A stretch of DNA of 21,166 nucleotides from positions 1 to 21,166 of the IMG/VR virus record IMGVR_UViG_3300009085_000021; one strand, given 5' to 3'. Shown in pieces: positions 1-4,864 of this stretch (position 1 is its first letter; every line of letters starts with the position of its first letter). The position numbers were made by a program, and so were the translations under genes. The notes beneath the pieces are model-generated. The model was not told the origin of the DNA. It was given only the letters and a program-made list of their open reading frames with translations, and searched no databases. Source of the stretch: a virus.

Positions 1-123
1 GAAGCCGCAGCCGCGAAGAAATCCGGGAAGCCGTGGGGTGGGGGGGTAGTACCCTACGTCCCCGAATCGTCGAACTAAAACACCTAGGGGTTTTGGATGT
101 GGTCGGATACGGTAAAAACGCTA
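1..123. repeat. Terminal direct repeat, left copy (circle overlap)
   Basis: These 123 bases are identical to 21044-21166. The repeat lies inside a coding frame that continues correctly across the join, which is what an assembly overlap of a circular molecule gives. A true linear terminal repeat would not be expected to sit in the middle of a gene. The unique circle is therefore about 21,043 bp. Confidence 0.95.
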
Positions 124-158
124 ATGGACGGCGTGTAGAGTTGATTGGGCTAAGATGA
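1..158 (+). CDS. Winged-helix DNA-binding protein, 3' part (continues from 20950)
   Basis: This is the C-terminal part of an 83-residue protein that starts at 20950 and crosses the circle join; the frame enters at base 3 and stops at TGA 156-158. The whole product reads as a small winged helix-turn-helix: an N-terminal helix (EIKPRLGKLHQQILGILSDG), a helix-turn-helix with EEIREAVGWGGSTLRPRIVELKHLG, and a beta-wing (VLDVVGYGKNANGRRVELIGLR). This layout is common in archaeal transcription regulators and in viral regulators. It is likely a viral transcription or copy-control regulator acting on the genome. The fold call is by motif reading only. Confidence 0.8.
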   Translation, partial: SRSREEIREAVGWGGSTLRPRIVELKHLGVLDVVGYGKNANGRRVELIGLR

Positions 159-289
159 GTATTGTTCAGTTTCTTACTGGAACGGCAACGACAACGGGGG
201 TGGGTGGGTACCCACCCACCCCCCTAACCAACCGTCCACAACAACAACAACAACAACAACAACGAACGTATACGAACATACCACGTTGA
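155..289 (+). CDS. Possible 44-residue Thr/Pro/Gln-rich peptide
   Basis: An ATG at 155 overlaps the stop of the winged-helix gene (ATGA) and opens 44 codons ending at TGA 287-289, three bases before the next ATG. The ATGA overlap is typical of this genome and favours translation. Against it, the reading contains a perfect 28-bp palindrome (encoding GVGGYPPTP) and a pure CAA run giving eight glutamines, which look like DNA-level signals rather than a protein. If it is not coding, 159-292 is a non-coding gap and a good place for an origin. Confidence 0.35.
   Translation: MSIVQFLTGTATTTGVGGYPPTPLTNRPQQQQQQQQRTYTNIPR
196..223. repeat. Perfect 28-bp G/C palindrome
   Basis: Positions 196-209 (GGGGGTGGGTGGGT) are the exact reverse complement of 210-223, with no spacer. 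On each strand one arm carries three runs of three to five guanines separated by single T bases. The element can extrude as a cruciform, and each arm is also prone to form intermolecular G-quadruplexes. It sits 15 bp before a (CAA)8 tract, in the only sizeable possibly non-coding gap of the accessory region. Candidate roles are a replication origin or a binding site for a dimeric protein. Confidence 0.9.
239..262. repeat. (CAA)8 microsatellite
   Basis: Eight uninterrupted CAA triplets. They use one codon only, unlike the threonine tracts elsewhere in the genome, which mix all four synonymous codons. This suggests slippage or a DNA-level role, such as an unwinding or unstructured element next to the palindrome at 196-223. 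Confidence 0.9.
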
Positions 290-292
290 ACA

Positions 293-631
293 ATGACCAA
301 CTACAGGAATTTATACCGGACGATAGATGGCATCCAACAAGACATAGAAGCCCGCCTAACCAAACTACGCGAACAAATACGCAAAGAAGAACTCCACGGC
401 GTAAGCAAACGCCAAAGACACATAACCGACGCACCCGTAGACGTTGAAAGCGGCTGGCGCGAATACGCCCTAAACCGTTGGACAACCTACGACGACTTTA
501 AAGCCTACGCAATAACCGTGTCCGCGGACACATTATGCGCCATATACCGGACCTATGCGTTTGAAGACCTGAAAGCTAAGGAGATTATGAACTTAACCAA
601 GTCGATTTACCCAGTGGTGGAGGTATTGTAG
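293..631 (+). CDS. Hypothetical protein, N-terminal coiled coil
   Basis: 112 residues with no recognised family. Residues about 8-36 (TIDGIQQDIEARLTKLREQIRKEELHG) have a charged heptad-like pattern suggesting a coiled coil. The rest is mixed alpha/beta with several tyrosines and tryptophans (WREYALNRWTTYDDFKAYA). There is no signal peptide or membrane segment, so it should be cytoplasmic. It is the first unambiguous gene after the palindrome region. Its stop (TAG 629-631) overlaps the GTG start of the next gene by one base. Codon use is A/C-rich, unlike the G/T-rich gene that follows. Confidence 0.8.
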   Translation: MTNYRNLYRTIDGIQQDIEARLTKLREQIRKEELHGVSKRQRHITDAPVDVESGWREYALNRWTTYDDFKAYAITVSADTLCAIYRTYAFEDLKAKEIMNLTKSIYPVVEVL

Positions 632-750
632 TGGCTTCTTGTCGGTATAGGTGTGGTATGGTGGGGTGGGTGGGGTTCGAACAAGGACTACACGACCTCC
701 TAAGAATGTTCAAAAAGTATCCAGAAGTATGGGAAGAGGTGCGGCGGTGA
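631..750 (+). CDS. Small hypothetical protein (GTG start)
   Basis: 39 residues from a GTG that overlaps the upstream TAG, ending at TGA 748-750, which overlaps the GTG start of the zinc-ribbon gene. The C-terminal half (GLHDLLRMFKKYPEVWEEVRR) looks like an amphipathic helix. Start and stop junctions on both sides match the coupling seen across this genome, which is the main support. No family was recognised. Confidence 0.55.
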   Translation: MASCRYRCGMVGWVGFEQGLHDLLRMFKKYPEVWEEVRR

Positions 751-869
751 GGGTTTGTCCAGTGTGTGGAGGAGATTTGAACGAGCCGCAGTTGTGGATA
801 GGCGCAGCTATTATGCGGTGTAACCGCTGCCACCGCGTATTCGGCTGGTACCTCATGGAGGACGCATAA
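747..869 (+). CDS. Mini zinc-ribbon protein
   Basis: 40 residues starting at GTG 747 (GTGA overlap with the upstream stop). It carries two knuckles, CPVC near the N-terminus and CNRC about 25 residues later, the four-cysteine pattern of a zinc ribbon. A longer in-frame reading back to 651 exists, but it would run through the previous gene and has no ribosome site, so the short start is preferred. Such mini-ribbons are common in archaeal viruses and are often presumed to contact nucleic acid or host transcription proteins; no specific role is visible here. Confidence 0.75.
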   Translation: MRVCPVCGGDLNEPQLWIGAAIMRCNRCHRVFGWYLMEDA

Positions 870-1115
870 ATGAAAAGTGTTGGTGGAATGTTATGGGACC
901 TCCTTTGTTATGGCATGTCTGGGGTATGGTTAATAATGTGCATCATATTAGCAGCGTCCATAGGTGTTAATTCCACGCTTTCCCCACTGTGCGAGTATTA
1001 TTTGTTTAAAGGTGTTTTAATGACTTGGACAGTTTCAATGGCGTGGATAGGGTTAGCTGTGTGGCCTCAACTCATAGATTTCGGGCAGGAATGGGATAGG
1101 AGGAGGCGCAAATGA
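870..1115 (+). CDS. Small two-helix membrane protein
   Basis: 81 residues. Two hydrophobic segments are visible, at about residues 16-34 (MSGVWLIMCIILAASIGV) and 47-66 (GVLMTWTVSMAWIGLAVW). The C-terminal tail ends in a basic run (DRRRRK), which by the positive-inside rule would be cytoplasmic. The gene starts directly after the zinc-ribbon stop, preceded by a GGAGG-type site inside that gene, and its TGA overlaps the next ATG (ATGA). It is probably a host-membrane or virion-envelope component; no family was recognised. Confidence 0.75.
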   Translation: MKSVGGMLWDLLCYGMSGVWLIMCIILAASIGVNSTLSPLCEYYLFKGVLMTWTVSMAWIGLAVWPQLIDFGQEWDRRRRK

Positions 1116-1216
1116 TTGGGTGGTGTCGGTTGTTTGAGTGCTGCCCCCTAGCGCACCCGGGCAGCGAACTTTGCCGGGGAAAACCAGGCTGCCGACTATT
1201 AGGGGGTGGGGAGTGA
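1112..1216 (+). CDS. Tiny cysteine-rich protein
   Basis: 34 residues from an ATG overlapping the upstream TGA, preceded by an AGGAGG-type ribosome site at about 1099-1105. It contains five cysteines (GWC, ECC, ELC, GC) in a short basic, glycine-rich peptide, suggesting metal binding or disulfides. The stop TGA 1214-1216 overlaps the next ATG by one base. No family was recognised. Confidence 0.5.
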   Translation: MIGWCRLFECCPLAHPGSELCRGKPGCRLLGGGE

Positions 1217-1365
1217 TGTGTAATGAAACCCGGATGGAAGCCCTACAAAACCTAGTAGACGACGCAGTAGACAAGGAGCAGACCCGGATAATAGGGATTA
1301 TTATGCATAGGATGCCGCGCAGCCGCCTAAGACGAAACATCATAAACGAAATAAAATGGAAATAA
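1216..1365 (+). CDS. Small helical hypothetical protein
   Basis: 49 residues, mostly helical and basic at the C-terminus (MHRMPRSRLRRNIINEIKWK). The chosen start, ATG 1216, overlaps the upstream stop (TGATG); a GTG three bases earlier is an equivalent alternative, with GGGGGTGGGGAG upstream as ribosome site. It overlaps the following membrane peptide by 10 bp. No family was recognised. Confidence 0.55.
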   Translation: MCNETRMEALQNLVDDAVDKEQTRIIGIIMHRMPRSRLRRNIINEIKWK

Positions 1366-1490
1366 CGGTTAATTGGTGGTTGCATGAGCGATGGACTTAT
1401 AATATTATGTTAGTCCTATTTGGGATAATCACAATAATCCTGCTCAACATCATAGACCACCTCAAAAAAAAACAAACTAACAATGGCTAA
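1356..1490 (+). CDS. Single-helix membrane peptide
   Basis: 44 residues with one clear membrane helix at about 17-34 (NIMLVLFGIITIILLNII) followed by a basic tail (DHLKKKQ). It overlaps the upstream gene by 10 bp and the downstream zinc-ribbon gene by 8 bp. Several similar one-helix peptides occur in this genome (2136, 3502, 4076, 4170). A role at the host membrane or in the virion envelope is possible, but nothing more can be said. Confidence 0.6.
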   Translation: MEITVNWWLHERWTYNIMLVLFGIITIILLNIIDHLKKKQTNNG

Positions 1491-1638
1491 GGGTTTTAGG
1501 AGAATGTGTATGAAATGCCACAAGGCAATGATTGTTGAGGTAGTAAAAGGAAGGGATTGTTCAGATTGGTTATATCGTTGTCCTAAATGTGGGAAATTAC
1601 GAAGTTGGAGCAGGGATGTAGTAGCAGAGAACCCTTAA
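1483..1638 (+). CDS. Mini zinc-ribbon protein
   Basis: 51 residues with the clear ribbon pattern CMKC (residues 9-12) and CPKC (33-36) separated by 20 residues, and tryptophan/arginine residues after the second knuckle. The gene is AT-richer than its neighbours. It is likely a nucleic-acid or protein-binding mini-ribbon. There is a 21-bp gap before the next start. Confidence 0.75.
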   Translation: MAKGFRRMCMKCHKAMIVEVVKGRDCSDWLYRCPKCGKLRSWSRDVVAENP

Positions 1639-1659
1639 TTGGTGTTTTATCAAGAGTAA

Positions 1660-1836
1660 ATGACAATGAAAAAAAACAAAACCGGAAAATGTAACAAATG
1701 CCAAGAACTTTTGTTACAAATACGGGAGCAAAAGAAGGAGATTAAGCACCTTAAGGCATGCTATCAAAGTTGGAAACGCGGGTATTACGACCTACAAGCC
1801 CAAATCTACAATTTAAAAAAACCCAAAGATGGTTAG
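1660..1836 (+). CDS. CxxC and coiled-coil small protein
   Basis: 58 residues (or 56 from ATG 1666). A CNKC knuckle near residue 11 is followed by a charged helix (QELLLQIREQKKEIKHLKAC) and a tyrosine-rich second helix, suggesting a dimer held by a coiled coil. Only one CxxC plus a later Cys is present, so a full zinc ribbon would need two chains. It overlaps the next gene by 8 bp. Confidence 0.65.
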   Translation: MTMKKNKTGKCNKCQELLLQIREQKKEIKHLKACYQSWKRGYYDLQAQIYNLKKPKDG

Positions 1837-2068
1837 TTGTTACAAATATTCGGTTAGTATTCATTACCGGGCGGGGGCGGGGTCGGAGCGGGAAAGGATG
1901 CTCCTAGAGTGCGCCCAAGAGTATGCGTGCGACGTAGGCCCCCACCTAATAGACCGGCTTTTGGAGGACCGGTTTAGGTTGTTTGAGGCGCATAAAGCCG
2001 AGTTGGCAAGGATTGCTGCGGATGAGGCTCGGTTAGCAGCGGATAAGCGTAAGGTGATGGGAGGATGA
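1829..2068 (+). CDS. Hypothetical protein with C-terminal helix
   Basis: 79 residues. The N-terminus (MVSCYKYSVSIHYRAGAG) could be a beta-hairpin and the remainder is strongly helical and alanine/arginine-rich (EAHKAELARIAADEARLAADKRK), likely a coiled coil. ATG 1829 overlaps the upstream stop; ATG 1898, preceded by a purine-rich GGAAAGG, is a shorter alternative. The TGA overlaps the ATG of an 18-codon minigene. Confidence 0.7.
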   Translation: MVSCYKYSVSIHYRAGAGSERERMLLECAQEYACDVGPHLIDRLLEDRFRLFEAHKAELARIAADEARLAADKRKVMGG

Positions 2069-2121
2069 CAAACAAAGGGGCCGCCGTAATAGAGGCCGTC
2101 AAAGACCAAAGAGGGGAATAA
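2065..2121 (+). CDS. 18-codon minigene
   Basis: ATG 2065 follows GGGAGG at a good distance and overlaps the upstream TGA; it encodes 18 residues and its TAA lies at the left edge of the 130-bp direct repeat. It may be a remnant of a longer gene cut by recombination at the repeat, a leader peptide, or chance. Compare the 10-codon minigene at 3466 before the second repeat copy. Confidence 0.3.
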   Translation: MTNKGAAVIEAVKDQRGE

Positions 2122-2248
2122 AGAGGGTGTAAAACATGGATACAAAGGAGCAATTAGTCACTGCCTTAGATGGTCTTTTTTTCTTAGTGACTAATGCCCC
2201 TACCATTATCACATTACTATTATTTTCAATGTTAATCGAACAAAGGGA
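2119..2248. repeat. 130-bp direct repeat, copy A
   Basis: Matches 3485-3614 at 128 of 130 positions in the same orientation. The two differences are C here and T there, at 2191/3557 and 2203/3569. Each copy contains the ribosome site and nearly all of a small membrane-peptide gene. The repeats flank the methyltransferase module with a unit spacing of 1,366 bp. Confidence 0.95.
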
Positions 2249-2270
2249 GGAAACGAAAAATGGCGAATAA
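2136..2270 (+). CDS. Single-helix membrane peptide, repeat copy A
   Basis: 44 residues; residues about 13-35 (GLFFLVTNAPTIITLLLFSML) form one membrane helix after a short charged N-terminus, with a charged C-terminal tail. It is preceded by AGAGGGTG as ribosome site. A near-identical paralogue lies at 3502; the two differ by Thr/Ile at residues 19 and 23, and their tails diverge where the DNA repeat ends. Its 3' end overlaps the next gene by 11 bp. Confidence 0.7.
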   Translation: MDTKEQLVTALDGLFFLVTNAPTIITLLLFSMLIEQREETKNGE

Positions 2271-2475
2271 AGCAAAAACTGGTTTGATTTTGGTAGAGTG
2301 TTATATGTGTGGGGGTAGCGGACAGCAGGGAGAATGGGATAATGTAGGAAAAAAGGAAATGTGGGTTGTTGAAGACTGCCAAAATTGCGATGGAAAAGGC
2401 AAGTCACACATGCCTTTTTTGGATAAAAGGTCGAAGCCGTCTTTTAAAACAATGCTTAGACCAAGGCATTTTTGA
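2260..2475 (+). CDS. DnaJ-type CxxCxGxG zinc protein
   Basis: 71 residues with two CxxCxGxG-type motifs, CYMCGGSG (residues about 14-21) and CQNCDGKG (about 40-47), the repeat unit of the DnaJ cysteine-rich zinc domain. There is no J-domain, so it is not a complete DnaJ; free-standing proteins with this motif occur in many phages and viruses. It probably binds one zinc ion and may act in protein binding. GGGAGG lies just upstream of ATG 2260. It lies inside the repeat-flanked module. Confidence 0.75.
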   Translation: MANKAKTGLILVECYMCGGSGQQGEWDNVGKKEMWVVEDCQNCDGKGKSHMPFLDKRSKPSFKTMLRPRHF

Positions 2476-2491
2476 TGAATAAAACGAACGG

Positions 2492-2668
2492 ATGTCAATG
2501 GCAATAAGTGATAGGGCTTTTAAGGATAGTTTGGTGGCGATTGTCAAAGACCACAAGAAGCATTGTAAGCACAGTAAAGATTGTGGAATTTCGTTATTGG
2601 TCTTACGCTTTTGGAGCGGTGAACATGGTATCAAATTCACGAAGGATGAAACAGAATTATTCTGTTGA
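2492..2668 (+). CDS. Small Cys/His-containing hypothetical protein
   Basis: 58 residues from ATG 2492 (or 2498). The middle, DHKKHCKHSKDCGISLLVLRFW, has a His/Cys cluster that might hold a metal, with a last cysteine at the C-terminus. It keeps an open frame across the interval between the DnaJ-like gene and the next gene and has low GC like the rest of this module. The ribosome site is weak (AACGG). No family was recognised. Confidence 0.55.
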   Translation: MSMAISDRAFKDSLVAIVKDHKKHCKHSKDCGISLLVLRFWSGEHGIKFTKDETELFC

Positions 2669-2685
2669 AGTGAGGGAGGCTAAGG

Positions 2686-2847
2686 ATGGGTATTAGTGTT
2701 ATTTGGGCATCTGATGAGGATAAGGATAGTGGATGGGTTGAGATTGTGATACGCCATTGGTGTAAGAATATCATGGAAGCAGATAAGTTAGGGGATAAAT
2801 TTAGAAAAGTAGATAATGAAGAAGTAGGGGAGGGGTCTAAGGAATGA
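2686..2847 (+). CDS. Small acidic hypothetical protein
   Basis: 53 residues, beta-like N-terminus (GISVIWASDEDKDSGWVEIVIRHW) and acidic/charged C-terminus. It is preceded by GGGAGG about 6 bases before ATG 2686, and its TGA overlaps the methyltransferase ATG (ATGA), suggesting coupled translation. It could be a partner or antagonist of the methyltransferase by position only; no family was recognised. Confidence 0.65.
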   Translation: MGISVIWASDEDKDSGWVEIVIRHWCKNIMEADKLGDKFRKVDNEEVGEGSKE

Positions 2848-3449
2848 AGGTTTTGAATCTCTACGCAGGCGTAGGAGGCAATCGAAAGCTATGGGAGAAT
2901 GTAGAGGTAACGGCGGTTGAGTTGGATGAGCTGACGGCCGGCCTTTATCGTAAACATTTTCCCCAAGACCAGTTGATTGTAGGTGACGCTCACCAGTACC
3001 TTTTAGACCACATGGACGAGTATGATTTCATCTGGAGCTCGCCACCATGCCCAACACATAGCATAGTTAATCACTTCTTGAACGCGCAAGGTATTAGGAG
3101 ATACCCGGACATGGCGCTCTTTCAGGAGATAATCTACCTCAAAACCTTTTGTAAGGCTAAATATTGTGTCGAGAACGTCAAGAGCTACTATCCGCCGTTG
3201 ATTAAGCCTCAGGAGGCCGGCCGCCATTATTTCTGGACGAATTTTCCGATAAGCGACCTTGTGGGAGAAGACTTCCAGATTGGGCGGATGAACGGTAAAA
3301 ATCAGCATAGGGCAAGAGCGCAACGCATACAGATTGAAGGATTCGAGGTCAAGGGCGAGAAGTACCTGAATAATTGCGTCAATCCCAGGCTTGGAGCTCA
3401 TATCCTTGATTGCGCGTTCAAAATTAAACAAGAGGTTTTATCATGTTAG
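2844..3449 (+). CDS. DNA cytosine-5 methyltransferase, compact
   Basis: 201 residues with the ordered motifs of DNA (cytosine-5) methyltransferases: motif I LNLYAGVGGN (4-13, SAM binding), motif II AVELDE (24-29), motif IV SSPPCPTHS with the catalytic cysteine at C69, motif VI ENV (110-112), and a motif X-like NNCVNPRLG near residue 180. The usual PCQ after the catalytic cysteine is PCP here. Family members are normally 300-450 residues, so the target-recognition region between motifs VIII and IX is reduced to a few dozen residues. It probably methylates viral DNA to evade host restriction; no restriction enzyme gene lies beside it. It sits in a low-GC module bracketed by 130-bp direct repeats, which suggests recent gain. 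Confidence 0.88.
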   Translation: MKVLNLYAGVGGNRKLWENVEVTAVELDELTAGLYRKHFPQDQLIVGDAHQYLLDHMDEYDFIWSSPPCPTHSIVNHFLNAQGIRRYPDMALFQEIIYLKTFCKAKYCVENVKSYYPPLIKPQEAGRHYFWTNFPISDLVGEDFQIGRMNGKNQHRARAQRIQIEGFEVKGEKYLNNCVNPRLGAHILDCAFKIKQEVLSC

Positions 3450-3465
3450 AAAAGAGGGAGGAACA

Positions 3466-3498
3466 ATGAACATTAACGACAAGTTAAAGAGGGTGTAA
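3466..3498 (+). CDS. 10-codon minigene at the repeat boundary
   Basis: ATG 3466 has an excellent ribosome site (GAGGGAGGAAC) but the frame closes after 10 codons, just inside repeat copy B. This is best read as the start of a gene cut off when the repeat was duplicated or inserted, although a translated leader cannot be excluded. Confidence 0.3.
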   Translation: MNINDKLKRV

Positions 3499-3614
3499 AA
3501 CATGGATACAAAGGAGCAATTAGTCACTGCCTTAGATGGTCTTTTTTTCTTAGTGATTAATGCCCCTATCATTATCACATTACTATTATTTTCAATGTTA
3601 ATCGAACAAAGGGA
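3485..3614. repeat. 130-bp direct repeat, copy B
   Basis: Second copy of 2119-2248, 128/130 identical, same orientation. Recombination between the copies would excise 1,366 bp: the DnaJ-like gene, two small genes, the methyltransferase and one repeat copy. Confidence 0.95.
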
Positions 3615-3633
3615 TGTTAAGGATGGAACTTGA
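3502..3633 (+). CDS. Single-helix membrane peptide, repeat copy B
   Basis: 43 residues, identical to the 2136 gene over the first 37 residues except Thr19 to Ile and Thr23 to Ile, both making the membrane helix more hydrophobic. The C-terminal tail differs (RDVKDGT) because the repeat ends there. It overlaps the following gene by 11 bp. The function is unknown. Confidence 0.7.
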   Translation: MDTKEQLVTALDGLFFLVINAPIIITLLLFSMLIEQRDVKDGT

Positions 3634-3769
3634 TTTTAAGGATTTTGTGTTGAGAGTACACTCGCCGAATAGGGATTTGTTGGGTGAACGTAGATGTAAG
3701 ATTGTTGAAGGTTCACCCAGAATGGTAGCGGCCTTTTTGCGTGGATATGAAGAAGTGAGGGACGGCTAA
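3623..3769 (+). CDS. Small hypothetical protein
   Basis: 48 residues, basic in the middle and acidic at the end (SPRMVAAFLRGYEEVRDG). It is the last plus-strand gene of the accessory region; its stop is one base from the stop of the convergent minus-strand gene, with no terminator hairpin visible between them. No family was recognised. Confidence 0.6.
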   Translation: MELDFKDFVLRVHSPNRDLLGERRCKIVEGSPRMVAAFLRGYEEVRDG

Positions 3770-3770
3770 A

Positions 3771-4079
3771 TTAGTTTGGGGGGTGCCATAGTTTTTTGCG
3801 GAGTTTTTCCGGGACCATCCGGTTGAACCGTTCGTCTAAAGCATCCCCGAGTAATTCTAACTGCTCGTTTAACCTTGTTTGGCGGAGTGTATCGTCTTCT
3901 ATGCTGCTTATTTCAGCATAGTTTTTTTTGCACCTACCTATTGGTCCGTAAGGCCATGCTAGGTCTGTTAATGTGTTTACTTCGCCTGTGGCGGATGCGA
4001 GGCCAAACCACAAGTATTCTTCTGTGCTTAGTTTTTTTTGCAGGTTTCGCATTAGTTTCGCGGTTGTGTGTGCTTTCAT
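3771..4079 (-). CDS. Hypothetical protein, last gene of minus operon
   Basis: 102 residues, helical and charged, without signal peptide or membrane segment. The start has a basic helix (AKLMRNLQKKLSTEEYLWFGLASATGEV) and the end is basic (MVPEKLRKKLWHPPN). The start overlaps the upstream membrane-peptide stop (ATGA). No family was recognised. Confidence 0.75.
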   Translation of the reverse strand: MKAHTTAKLMRNLQKKLSTEEYLWFGLASATGEVNTLTDLAWPYGPIGRCKKNYAEISSIEDDTLRQTRLNEQLELLGDALDERFNRMVPEKLRKKLWHPPN

Positions 4080-4180
4080 AGTGGGTGTGTTTTTCGGTGG
4101 GCTAGGATATTGTCTAAGACGATTATTATGATTATTCCTGCTATAACTAATTCGATGCCGCCAAGTATTTCAACTGTCAT
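4076..4180 (-). CDS. Single-helix membrane peptide
   Basis: 34 residues with one helix at about 8-24 (IELVIAGIIIIIVLDNIL) and a basic tail (AHRKTHPL). It overlaps both neighbours (ATGA at 4076-4079; 11 bp at 4170-4180). The compact overlap pattern and the clear membrane helix support it as a real gene; it is too short to classify. Confidence 0.6.
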   Translation of the reverse strand: MTVEILGGIELVIAGIIIIIVLDNILAHRKTHPL

Positions 4181-4280
4181 CTTCAAAATATTTTGGGAAA
4201 ATATAGCGGACTACTAGGCCAAAAATGGCAATACATACACTTATTCCCCCCGTCCAAATTATAGCTTCACTATGTGTCAT
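4170..4280 (-). CDS. Single-helix membrane peptide
   Basis: 36 residues with one membrane helix (about 6-25, IIWTGGISVCIAIFGLVVRY). Its ATG overlaps the TGA of the lipoprotein gene, so it is likely translated with it. With the next peptide it forms a pair of tiny membrane proteins; a holin-like or envelope role is conceivable but unsupported. Confidence 0.6.
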   Translation of the reverse strand: MTHSEAIIWTGGISVCIAIFGLVVRYIFPKYFEDDS

Positions 4281-4864
4281 TGTAGGTTGCCTTTTACCCA
4301 ACTCCAATTATAGATGGGGTGGTCTGTTAGGTTGTCTACGTCCATGCCACCATAGGTTAGTACGCATGTGCTGTTTATGCAGCGGGGTTGTTTGGCGTAG
4401 TCGTTTAGTTTCCAGCCGCAGCCCATCCGGTGGTCTTTGCTGCGGCACCAGTTTGACATGAAGTTGCCCCATTCTGCGCCGCTGAACTCGTTTATGGTGT
4501 ATTTGTAGCCGCCTACGATGCCGCAGCAGTCGTCTACTATGATGCAGTCGCGGTCTTTGCCGCAGGTCTGCCAGCCAGGGTTTACTTTGATTTTTGACGG
4601 CAAAACATCCTTAAGATGCCTTAACGTAGTGGTTGTAGTCGTCGTAGTAGTAGATGTGGTTGTTGTCGTGGAAGGCTCTGTTTTTGGTTGCGTAGTGGTT
4701 GTAGAAGTCGTAGTGGCTGTCGTAGTCGTAGATGTGGTGGTGGGTATTTGTATGCGGGCATAATCTATGGCTGCGGGTTGCGGCGTTTGCGGGGTTTGCC
4801 GTAAGCATCCGCTACATATTATTAACAGTAATATTCCCAATAGTGGCTTTGATGTGGTTTTCAT
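4277..4864 (-). CDS. Threonine-stalk lipoprotein with Cys-rich domain
   Basis: 195 residues. An N-terminal signal (KPLLGILLLIICSGC) ends in a near-consensus lipobox with the lipid-acceptor cysteine at C20; the -3 residue is Cys rather than the usual Leu. Residues about 41-80 are a threonine-rich stalk, probably O-glycosylated and extended. Residues about 95-195 hold a compact domain with eight cysteines (WQTCGKDRDC...DDCCG...WCRS...MGCGW...RCINSTC) and N-glycosylation sequons. It should be anchored outside the host membrane or virion envelope. A receptor, superinfection-exclusion or host-interaction role is inferred. The 5' end overlaps the upstream gene by 53 bp. Confidence 0.82.
   Translation of the reverse strand: MKTTSKPLLGILLLIICSGCLRQTPQTPQPAAIDYARIQIPTTTSTTTTATTTSTTTTQPKTEPSTTTTTSTTTTTTTTTLRHLKDVLPSKIKVNPGWQTCGKDRDCIIVDDCCGIVGGYKYTINEFSGAEWGNFMSNWCRSKDHRMGCGWKLNDYAKQPRCINSTCVLTYGGMDVDNLTDHPIYNWSWVKGNLQ

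Noticed and set aside
674-682. GGTTCGAAC resembling a tRNA T-loop
   Set aside because: The flanking bases do not form a five-base-pair T stem and no acceptor, D or anticodon arms can be drawn on either strand. It lies inside the 39-residue gene.
2260-2475. Complete DnaJ co-chaperone
   Set aside because: Only two CxxCxGxG motifs are present, with no J-domain or C-terminal domain; described instead as a DnaJ-type zinc protein.
3003-3431. Minus-strand frame opposite the methyltransferase
   Set aside because: The plus strand holds all methyltransferase motifs; the antisense product has no recognisable motif.
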